Source: Actinomycetota bacterium (lineage in GTDB: Bacteria; Actinomycetota; Thermoleophilia; Gaiellales; Gaiellaceae). From it: 6,395 nt of DNA. The notes beneath the pieces were generated by a model. It was given only the letters and a program-made list of their open reading frames with translations. It did not search any database and was not told where the DNA came from. Location of the stretch: assembly GCA_013811645.1 (NCBI GenBank), contig JACCUU010000018.1, positions 1-6,395 of the forward strand, written 5' to 3'. This document shows, in pieces, positions 1 through 5,169 of this stretch; the stretch's first letter is position 1, and each line of letters opens with the position of its first letter. A program made the translations under genes and the position numbers.

Positions 1-50
1 GGACACATGGTTTCCCCCGCGGCCGTGAGCCGGAGGCGAACGGTGCTCAT
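1..50 (-). CDS. Start of an unidentified gene, cut by the window edge
   Basis: An open frame begins with ATG at 50, sharing four bases (ATGA) with the ybeY stop, and reads MSTVRLRLTAAGETMC before leaving the window. A second in-frame ATG at 8 has a better Shine-Dalgarno (GGGGGA, then AACC), so the true start could be either. Sixteen residues are too few to identify the product. Genes that commonly follow phoH-ybeY include a CorC/HlyC-type protein, diacylglycerol kinase, cytidine deaminase and era; the visible residues match none clearly. Confidence 0.4.
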   Translation of the reverse strand, partial: MSTVRLRLTAAGETMC

Positions 51-427
51 GGTGACGCGTACGTCCGCTCGCGGGCCTCCATCTCGTCGCCGTGCTCGTA
101 CCCGAGCAGGTGCAGAAGCCCGTGGACGAGCGGCCAGCGCCACTCCTCACCTACGACCGCCGGACAGAGGACGACGTCGCCCAACGCTCGCGGAATCCCC
201 GCGGGAAGCTCGTCGCGCCCGTCGAGCGGGAACGAGAGCACGTCAGTCGCCTCGTCGATCCCGAGATGCTCGCGCTTCAGCTTCTTCATCTCCTCGCGAG
301 CGACGAACACGATTCCGAGCTCACCGTCATCGAAACCCTCCGCGGCGAGCACACGTCGCGCGACCTCTGCGGCTGCCCCCTCACCGACCTCGGCGCCGCT
401 CCGGTTCTGAGTTTCGACCACGATCAT
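47..427 (-). CDS. ybeY: YbeY, rRNA maturation endoribonuclease
   Basis: A 126-residue metal-dependent endoribonuclease (UPF0054) involved in 16S rRNA 3'-end maturation and ribosome quality control. The metal-binding motif HGLLHLLGYEH (102-112) gives H102, H106 and H112 in H-x3-H-x5-H spacing. TDVLSFPLDG (61-70) and GDVVLCP (83-89) are also family features. The protein is compact: only about 14 residues follow the motif, whereas E. coli YbeY is about 155 residues long. All catalytic parts are present, so I regard it as functional. The ATG at 427 aligns with family N-termini; the same frame is open to 529 inside phoH, but that part is unrelated. Its stop overlaps a possible ATG of the next gene (ATGA). 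Adjacency to phoH is a widely conserved pairing. Confidence 0.94.
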   Translation of the reverse strand: MIVVETQNRSGAEVGEGAAAEVARRVLAAEGFDDGELGIVFVAREEMKKLKREHLGIDEATDVLSFPLDGRDELPAGIPRALGDVVLCPAVVGEEWRWPLVHGLLHLLGYEHGDEMEARERTYASP

Positions 428-437
428 GCGGCGGGTC

Positions 438-1415
438 TCATCGGCTGCGCGCCGTGCCCGTCTCCTCGGCGTGTCGCTTGTATGCCTCGACGATCCGCTG
501 CACGAGCTTGTGGCGGACGACGTCCGCATTGCCGAACTCGACGAAGCCGATGCCGTCGATGCCCGCCAGGATGTCGCGAACCTGAATCAGCCCGGATGCC
601 TGCTCGCGCGGGAGGTCGACTTGCGTGACGTCACCCGTCACGACCATCTTCGACCCGAACCCGAGGCGCGTGAGAAACATCTGCATCTGCTCGGGCGAAG
701 TGTTCTGCGCCTCGTCGAGCACGATGAAGGAGTCGTTCAGCGTGCGTCCGCGCATGAACGCGAGCGGCGCGACCTCGATGGTTCCGCGCTCCATGTACCC
801 GGCGAGACGCTCGGCCTCGATCATGTCGTAGAGCGCGTCGTAGAGCGGACGCAGGTACGGGTCGACCTTGGCGAGCATGTCGCCCGGCAGGAACCCGAGC
901 CGCTCGCCGGCCTCCACCGCGGGTCGCGTGAGAATGATCCGACCGACGGTGCCCTCGGAGAGCGCGGCCACTGCGAGCGCCATCGCGAGGTACGTCTTTC
1001 CGGTTCCCGCCGGGCCGACCGCGAATGTCACCGTCCGGCTGCGGATCTCGTCGACGTAGCGCTTCTGGTTGACAGTCTTGGGCGAGATCTTCTTGCCGCG
1101 GTGCCGCCAGACGACGTCCTCGAAGACCTCGCGGACGTCCTCGGCCTGGTCGATTGCGGCCAGGACGGCGCCGACGGTGTCCGGCCCGATCTGGTGTCCG
1201 CCCTCGACGAGTTCGGTCAGCTCGTCCACGACCGCTCGCGCGGCGGCGACGTGCTCGTCGTCTCCGCCCAGGGTCAGCCGGTTCCCGCGGAGCGCGATCG
1301 TACAGCCGAGACGCTCCCGGAGCGCGTCGAGCACGGCGTCCTCGACCCCGGCTAGCTCGGCCGCGACCTCGTTCGATACATCGAGCACCTGTTGCAAGGG
1401 GCTCAGTGTAGGCAC
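438..1415 (-). CDS. phoH: PhoH-family ATPase (PhoH-like)
   Basis: A 325-residue cytoplasmic P-loop ATPase of normal length for the family. The N-terminal region (about 1-100) precedes a PhoH domain with Walker A GPAGTGKT at 134-141 and Walker B IVLDEAQN at 231-238. VGRIILTRPAVEAGERLGFL (157-176) and VVTGDVTQVDLP (258-269) are family hallmarks; the last is a sensor-like motif. PhoH proteins are predicted RNA-associated ATPases or helicases, and the gene is commonly next to ybeY, which supports a role in rRNA or RNA maturation; the biochemical role is not settled. The GTG at 1415 is the first possible start, because an in-frame stop lies at 1431-1433. No strong Shine-Dalgarno sits at ideal spacing. 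ybeY begins 10 bases downstream. Confidence 0.95.
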   Translation of the reverse strand: MPTLSPLQQVLDVSNEVAAELAGVEDAVLDALRERLGCTIALRGNRLTLGGDDEHVAAARAVVDELTELVEGGHQIGPDTVGAVLAAIDQAEDVREVFEDVVWRHRGKKISPKTVNQKRYVDEIRSRTVTFAVGPAGTGKTYLAMALAVAALSEGTVGRIILTRPAVEAGERLGFLPGDMLAKVDPYLRPLYDALYDMIEAERLAGYMERGTIEVAPLAFMRGRTLNDSFIVLDEAQNTSPEQMQMFLTRLGFGSKMVVTGDVTQVDLPREQASGLIQVRDILAGIDGIGFVEFGNADVVRHKLVQRIVEAYKRHAEETGTARSR

Positions 1416-1440
1416 CCGTTGCGATGCCCCTCACGGGCGC

Positions 1441-2169
1441 TCAGCCGAGGAGGGCGATATCGTCCAGGGTCCTCGCGACAGCTTCGGGGTCGGAGACCTG
1501 CGCATCGTGCGCCGCCTCGACACGCCTGTAGTCCCAACCGCTCGCGCGAGCGACTTCGGCAAACGGGCCGATGAGCTCCGAGACCGCGTCCTCCCGGTCA
1601 CGCACACAGTGAACGAAGCTGCGCGGCACGCTCGATCCTCCGTCGCCGGTGATGCGAAGGGGTTGCGCGAACGTGCGCAACGGCTGGGGGACAAGCCGCG
1701 GGTAGTACCAGCTCGACACCTCCGGTGGGAGGCCGAGCAACTCCTCCTCGATGACGGGGATCAGCCATCCGCCCCCGCGCTCGCGCGCTGGGGCGAGCAT
1801 GAGATCCTCCGCGAGAGAGGCAGGGAAACAGTCGATCGCGGACTGACCGCTCGCGGGTACGAGAGCATCGAGGTAGACGACACGGCGCAGGCGATCCGGC
1901 ACACGGTCGGCGACCCCCGTGACGACGACCCCGCTCGAGCTCTGACCGAGGAGGATGACGTCGTCGAGGTTCTCGAATGAGAGCACCGCGACGACGTCTG
2001 CGAGGTGCGTCTCGAGATCGATCTCGGGACGTGCAAGGTGCGCGCGCTCCCCGAGCCCGGTCAGCGTCGGCGTGAACGCAACGTGGCCGCGTGAGCGAAG
2101 AAGGTCTCCGACCCTGCGCCACTCCCAGCCGCCGCCGAACCCTCCGTGCACGAGCACGAACGTCGCCAT
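1441..2169 (-). CDS. Alpha/beta-fold hydrolase, substrate unknown
   Basis: A 242-residue single-domain alpha/beta hydrolase, similar in layout to the bacterial relatives of plant methylesterases and hydroxynitrile lyases (SABP2-like). The oxyanion-loop HGG is at 8-10 (LVHGGFGGGW) and TLTGLGERAH at 35-44. The nucleophile elbow reads GQSSSG (75-80), so Ser77 is the likely nucleophile; the position after S-x, usually Gly, is Ser79. Likely acid and base are Asp191 (HCVRDRED) and His221 (AAHDAQVSDPEAVA, like the family's GHDAMLxxPEEVA). I see no signal peptide or membrane segment, so it is probably cytoplasmic. It starts 10 bases after yqeY with a strong Shine-Dalgarno and ends 25 bases before phoH, so it is in the operon. 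It is not part of the usual yqeY-phoH neighbourhood, and nothing here indicates its substrate. Confidence 0.88.
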   Translation of the reverse strand: MATFVLVHGGFGGGWEWRRVGDLLRSRGHVAFTPTLTGLGERAHLARPEIDLETHLADVVAVLSFENLDDVILLGQSSSGVVVTGVADRVPDRLRRVVYLDALVPASGQSAIDCFPASLAEDLMLAPARERGGGWLIPVIEEELLGLPPEVSSWYYPRLVPQPLRTFAQPLRITGDGGSSVPRSFVHCVRDREDAVSELIGPFAEVARASGWDYRRVEAAHDAQVSDPEAVARTLDDIALLG

Positions 2170-2173
2170 CGAG

Positions 2174-2178
2174 CTCCT
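2174..2178 (-). promoter_or_regulatory. Ribosome binding site of the alpha/beta hydrolase
   Basis: The minus strand reads AGGAG, CTCG, then ATG at 2169, in the 10-base gap after the yqeY stop. It is the closest match to the consensus in the window. Confidence 0.7.
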
Positions 2179-2179
2179 G

Positions 2180-2623
2180 TCAGGCGAGCTTTTCTTTTAC
2201 GAGCTGACTGACAGTCGAACCGTCGGCGCGGCCCGATACCTGGTGCATTACCCCGGCCATGACGCGCCCGAGGTCACGGATGCTCGTCGCGCCGACCTCG
2301 GAGATCACATCGTCGATGATCTCTTCGATCTCGTCCTCGGACAGCGGCTCCGGCATGAACTCCTCGAGGACCTCTAGCTCGTACTCCTCGTCTTCGGCCT
2401 GCTCCTCGCGACCGCCTGAACGGAACGCGTCCGCGGCCTCGAGCCGGCGCTTGCGCTCGCGCTGGAGCACCTGCAGCTCCTCGTCGTCCGAAAGGGGACG
2501 CTCGAGCTCTTTCTCAGCGTTCCGAAGTGCGTTCAGGACAAGGCTGAGCGCGTCGCGGCGATCTGCATCGCGGGCGAGCCGTGCCGCCTTCAGCTCCTCC
2601 TCCATGCGGGCGATCAGGCTCAA
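2180..2623 (-). CDS. yqeY: YqeY, GatB/YqeY-domain protein
   Basis: A 147-residue protein of the GatB/YqeY family, close to the usual length of about 148. The domain is related to the helical C-terminal part of GatB, the amidotransferase subunit that contacts tRNA; the cellular role of free-standing YqeY is not established. It is helical and highly charged, with an acidic middle (about 72-105). The family features LGRVMAGVM (118-126) and GRADG (131-135) are present. The start is TTG at 2623, giving MSLIARMEEELKAAR, which matches the MSLxxRxxxDLKxA pattern of the family. This overlaps the HIT stop by four bases (TTGA), a sign of translational coupling. The frame is open further upstream, but the extra residues are unlike the family. 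Confidence 0.93.
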   Translation of the reverse strand: MSLIARMEEELKAARLARDADRRDALSLVLNALRNAEKELERPLSDDEELQVLQRERKRRLEAADAFRSGGREEQAEDEEYELEVLEEFMPEPLSEDEIEEIIDDVISEVGATSIRDLGRVMAGVMHQVSGRADGSTVSQLVKEKLA

Positions 2624-2985
2624 GAGCCCACCCCGGCTAGCGCAGCCGCCACTCGCCCGGAGTCGACACGGCCGCCGAGGACGTGCCAATGGAGATGGAA
2701 GATCGTCTGCCCTGCGCCCTCGCCAACATTGACGAGCACGCGGTAATCGTCGAGTCCGACCGCGCTGGCGGTCTCCGCGACAAAACGAAGCATCCGCCCG
2801 GCTTCTTCGTCCGGGAACGCGTCGATGTCCCTGAACGTGTCGATGTGCCGCTCGGGGAGGACGAGCAAATGCGTCTCCGAGACGGGGTTGATGTCCCGGA
2901 TCGCGACGAACCCGTCAGCACTCGCGACGTGATCGCCCTCTGCGACGAGACCGCAAAACAGGCAGTCCTCACGCTGCGATGGCAA
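2620..2985 (-). CDS. HIT-family (HinT-like) nucleotide hydrolase
   Basis: A 121-residue histidine-triad protein. The triad HLHWH is at H97, H99 and H101 in the context FHLHWHVLGG. An N-terminal CLFC pair (C8, C11) matches the zinc-binding cysteines of many bacterial HIT proteins, and DINPVSETHLLVLPERH (32-48) is the usual nucleotide-binding strand region. Such enzymes hydrolyse purine nucleoside phosphoramidates and aminoacyl-adenylates; the substrate here is not known. The TTG start at 2985 is supported by a strong Shine-Dalgarno and overlaps the mtaB stop by 17 bases. The stop TGA shares four bases with the yqeY start (TTGA). A HIT gene near yqeY and mtaB fits a general translation-linked operon. 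Confidence 0.92.
   Translation of the reverse strand: MPSQREDCLFCGLVAEGDHVASADGFVAIRDINPVSETHLLVLPERHIDTFRDIDAFPDEEAGRMLRFVAETASAVGLDDYRVLVNVGEGAGQTIFHLHWHVLGGRVDSGRVAAALAGVGS
2627..2634 (-). promoter_or_regulatory. Ribosome binding site of yqeY
   Basis: The minus strand reads GGGGTGGG, then CTC, then TTG at 2623. It lies in the last codons of the HIT gene. Together with protein alignment it favours this TTG over upstream starts in the same open frame. Confidence 0.45.
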
Positions 2986-4162
2986 GAATTCCCTCCCCCG
3001 TGAGCGCGACAGCGCGCGCCTGCACGATGCGGCCGACCTCTGCGTCGACGAGCCAAGGCGTGTAGTCGTCGCCGTACCCTCGTCCAGGCCGGTCGACGAG
3101 GACGCGATCGGTCGTCCCGAGCTTCGTCTGCCACCTACGCCGACAGAGCTCGTTCGAGAGCGCGCGCAGCCGCGCGCTCCGCTCCCTTTTCACTTGCCGC
3201 GGCACAGTGTCCGCGTTGGCGGTCACGGTTCCGGGGCGGGGCGAGTACGGAAAGACATGCACCTTGGTGAACCCTGCTTGCTCGACGAGCTCCAACGTCC
3301 GTTCGAACGCTCGCTCGTCCTCGCCCGGGAAGCCGACGATGACGTCTGACGTGAGGTTGAAGTCGGAGAGCGGCTCGAGCTTCGCCAGGAACTGCGCCGA
3401 TGTGTAGCGCCGGCCCATTGCGCGCAGCACCGCGTCATCTCCCGACTGCAGCGGAACGTGCAGATGAGCGGAGGCGGACGCAGTCTCGCGCAGCGCCTCG
3501 ATCAGCTCGGCGGTCAGGTGATTCGCTTCGATCGACGAGAGCCTGAGCCGCTCTACTCCGGGAACCGCTCCCGCTTCGCGCGCCAGCCGTGCGAGCGCAT
3601 ACCCGGCCTCCCGGTCGCGAAAGCACCCGAGGTTCACTCCGGTGAGCACGACCTCCGGATGCCCTTGGGAGGCACGCTTGCGGATCTCCGCAAGGACGGC
3701 GTTCGCTCGCCGACTGCGCGTCGCGCCGCGCACGAGCGGGATCACGCAGAACGCGCACGAGAACGAGCATCCATCCTGGATCTTGACGAACGCTCGGGTC
3801 CGTTCGAGCCGGGCATCGGCCTTGACGCAGCCGATCGCACCAACATCTCGAGCGACGGCGCCCGGGAGATCCTCACTGCGCCCAGTTACGACGGCGACGT
3901 TGTCCGCGCCCGTCGCGAATGCGCCCTCGAGGTTGGCCGCACACCCCGTCACGTAGACGCGCCCGTGCGCCCGAGCCGCGCGCGACACGGCCTGCCGCGA
4001 CTTCGAGACCGCTTCGTGGGTCACGCAACAGGTGTTGACGACAGCCACGTCGCCTTCACGCTCGACTTCCGTGTGGCCTTCGGCGAGCAGGCGCTCGCGA
4101 ACCGCCTGCGCGTCGGCGAACGAGACCTTGCAGCCCAGGAAGCGCACGGAGAAGGTGGCCAT
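2969..4162 (-). CDS. mtaB: MtaB, tRNA (t6A37) methylthiotransferase
   Basis: A 397-residue radical-SAM enzyme of the MiaB/RimO/MtaB family. MtaB converts t6A at position 37 of tRNAs reading ANN codons to ms2t6A. The N-terminal UPF0004 domain carries three cluster-binding cysteines: C11 (FLGCKVS), C45 (NTCCVTHEA) and C74 (VTGCAAN). The radical-SAM motif is C132-x3-C136-x2-C139 (GCSFSCAFC). A C-terminal TRAM-like domain spans about 345-397. FLGCKVS and DGCSFSCAFCVIP favour MtaB over MiaB or RimO; the subfamily call rests on this and on context. It is a little shorter than many MtaB proteins. A second cysteine, C46, follows C45 where Thr is usual. The ATG at 4162 is chosen because MATFSVRFLGCK aligns with family N-termini and has a Shine-Dalgarno. 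The last six codons overlap the HIT gene. Confidence 0.93.
   Translation of the reverse strand: MATFSVRFLGCKVSFADAQAVRERLLAEGHTEVEREGDVAVVNTCCVTHEAVSKSRQAVSRAARAHGRVYVTGCAANLEGAFATGADNVAVVTGRSEDLPGAVARDVGAIGCVKADARLERTRAFVKIQDGCSFSCAFCVIPLVRGATRSRRANAVLAEIRKRASQGHPEVVLTGVNLGCFRDREAGYALARLAREAGAVPGVERLRLSSIEANHLTAELIEALRETASASAHLHVPLQSGDDAVLRAMGRRYTSAQFLAKLEPLSDFNLTSDVIVGFPGEDERAFERTLELVEQAGFTKVHVFPYSPRPGTVTANADTVPRQVKRERSARLRALSNELCRRRWQTKLGTTDRVLVDRPGRGYGDDYTPWLVDAEVGRIVQARAVALTGEGILAIAA
2991..2999 (-). promoter_or_regulatory. Ribosome binding site of the HIT gene, inside mtaB
   Basis: The minus strand reads GGGGGAGGG, then AATTC, then TTG at 2985. The site lies within the last codons of mtaB. 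It supports the unusual TTG start and the 17-base overlap with mtaB. Confidence 0.65.
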
Positions 4163-4166
4163 CAGG

Positions 4167-4172
4167 CCACCT
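4167..4172 (-). promoter_or_regulatory. Ribosome binding site of mtaB
   Basis: The minus strand reads AGGTGG, CCTG, then ATG at 4162. This decides the mtaB start against the much longer open frame that extends to 4363. Confidence 0.55.
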
Positions 4173-4183
4173 AGCTTAAAGCT
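4173..4183. repeat. A/T-rich palindrome upstream of mtaB
   Basis: AGCTT-A-AAGCT is an 11-base palindrome beginning one base upstream of the mtaB ribosome binding site. It stands out as A/T-rich in this G+C-rich sequence. It could be an operator or part of a promoter, or chance. No -35 element at the right spacing supports a promoter. Confidence 0.3.
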
Positions 4184-4324
4184 TCTAACGCGATCATCGC
4201 CCGTCGCGAGGTGGATGCTTGACGCCGTGAGGCAAGGACGCAGGAAGCGTTCACATCCTCTGGATATGGGCGCGACTCCCGGGGCCGCCGGAAAGTGCGT
4301 CAGCGCTTCTTGGGGCAGGGCTGA

Positions 4325-4345
4325 GGACGCGGCATCACGGCGTCC
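4325..4345. terminator. Possible hairpin downstream of prmA (weak)
   Basis: GGACGC at 4325-4330 pairs with GCGTCC at 4340-4345 across a 9-base loop. On the minus strand it lies about 50-70 bases past the prmA stop and is followed by TCAGCCC, not a T run. It is therefore not a classic intrinsic terminator; hairpins without a U tract are sometimes proposed as terminators in actinobacteria. Low confidence. Confidence 0.25.
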
Positions 4346-4347
4346 AG

Positions 4348-4367
4348 GGCCGCATCGCGACATGGCC
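4348..4367. repeat. Imperfect 20-base inverted repeat after prmA
   Basis: GGCC arms flank a central TCGCGA palindrome, with three mismatched or wobble positions on each side. It begins 29 bases past the prmA stop on the minus strand. It could fold in RNA, but chance is a real alternative in DNA this G+C rich. Confidence 0.3.
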
Positions 4368-4396
4368 GTTCATTGCGTTAGGAGCTCTCATAAGCG

Positions 4397-5155
4397 TTAT
4401 CCGAAGAAGGCGAGGAGATCGGCGGCCCAGCCGTCGAGCTCGATGCGGGAGGTCGACGTCCACCCGATCACATGCGGCGTTTCATGATCTAGATAGCCGG
4501 AGGTGATTGCGCATGCGGCCGGGCGTCGGGCGAGCAGCGCCTCGACTACGCGAAGCTCGATGTTGGCGATCAAGAGATCCGCCGTCGGAAGCTCGTCGAG
4601 CAGCACGTCGGCCTGCGAGACCTGCACAAGGAGGCTGTTTCGGGTCGCGGTCGCTCTCGCTGCCTCGAACGAAGCGTGATCGAAGTCCAGCGCGAAGACG
4701 GGCTCGAAGCCGAGCCGTGCGGCCGCGACCGCAAGCACTCCAGAGCCGGTACCGGCATCCAACACACTGCCTCGCTCTTGCCGGGCCAGCAGCTCGATGC
4801 ACGCCCGCGTCGTCGGATGTGCGCCCGTTCCGAATGCGCGTCCCGGATCGACCACCACGGCGGGCTCGCCCGCAGGGACACTCTCCCAAGGCGGTCCGAT
4901 CCAAAGCCCGCCTGCACGCACGGGACGGTGGAACTCCCGCCACCGCTCCTCCCAACCGGAAAGGACCGGCTCGACCGAGACCGGCTCGGCCAGCGCCGAG
5001 CGGATCGTCTGCGCGCCCACCTCGTCGGTGTAGACGGCGAGCTCGGTCATGTCCCCTACCTCGCGCTCCTCGAAGCCGCTCGGCGCGAGCCCAAGGAGAC
5101 GCGCGCGGCCGATCTCCGCTCGAGCGGTGGGAATGCGGAACGACACCCGAAGCAA
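4397..5155 (-). CDS. prmA: PrmA, ribosomal protein L11 methyltransferase
   Basis: A 252-residue S-adenosylmethionine-dependent methyltransferase that trimethylates ribosomal protein L11. The PrmA signature DPGRAFGTGAHPTT is at residues 103-116. SAM-binding motif I, VLDAGTGSG, is at 131-139; an acidic second-strand end (ALDFD, 155-159) and LIANI at 195-199 follow. The N-terminal substrate-recognition region (about 1-80) is more diverged and shorter than usual, so the protein is some 40 residues below the E. coli length. The best start is TTG at 5155, 14 bases after the dnaJ stop; a GTG three codons later is possible and neither has a strong Shine-Dalgarno. Initiation may depend on coupling with dnaJ. 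The dnaJ-prmA order is conserved in Firmicutes. A 234-base spacer follows, with no rsmE gene. Confidence 0.93.
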   Translation of the reverse strand: MLRVSFRIPTARAEIGRARLLGLAPSGFEEREVGDMTELAVYTDEVGAQTIRSALAEPVSVEPVLSGWEERWREFHRPVRAGGLWIGPPWESVPAGEPAVVVDPGRAFGTGAHPTTRACIELLARQERGSVLDAGTGSGVLAVAAARLGFEPVFALDFDHASFEAARATATRNSLLVQVSQADVLLDELPTADLLIANIELRVVEALLARRPAACAITSGYLDHETPHVIGWTSTSRIELDGWAADLLAFFG

Positions 5156-5169
5156 GCCGGCGTGGGGAC

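Larger units (their letters stand above)
4163..4396. other. Non-coding spacer between prmA and mtaB
   Basis: This is the only gap longer than 25 bases between genes in the window. The mtaB reading frame stays open upstream to 4363, but codons there end in G or C in about 63 percent of cases (42 of 67 counted), against about 86 percent in the first 59 mtaB codons, and the translation resembles no MtaB N-terminus. I read it as untranslated. It holds two imperfect inverted repeats near the prmA end and an A/T-rich palindrome just upstream of the mtaB Shine-Dalgarno. I found no tRNA, no rsmE remnant and no convincing -35/-10 pair. It may separate two transcription units or carry a leader for mtaB. 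Confidence 0.6.

Noticed and set aside
428..529. N-terminal extension of YbeY into phoH.
   Set aside because: The added residues are Ser/Arg-rich and unlike YbeY, and the ATG at 427 gives the expected N-terminus.
426..1355. Long open frame on the plus strand opposite phoH (309 codons).
   Set aside because: It is antisense to a clear PhoH gene with intact Walker motifs. The translation is low-complexity Arg/Asp/Val-rich with no recognisable domain, as expected for shadows in high-GC DNA.
2624..2689. N-terminal extension of YqeY into the HIT gene.
   Set aside because: The TTG at 2623 gives MSLIARMEEELK, matching family N-termini and expected length; the extension is Arg-rich and unrelated.
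4163..4363. N-terminal extension of MtaB by 67 residues.
   Set aside because: G/C at third positions drops from about 86 to about 63 percent, the residues do not resemble the family, and a Shine-Dalgarno precedes the ATG at 4162.
4163..4396. A tRNA, riboswitch or rsmE remnant in the spacer.
   Set aside because: No TTCRANY-type T loop with a pairing stem, no riboswitch core I recognise, and no RsmE motif such as GPEGG in the frame I translated by hand.
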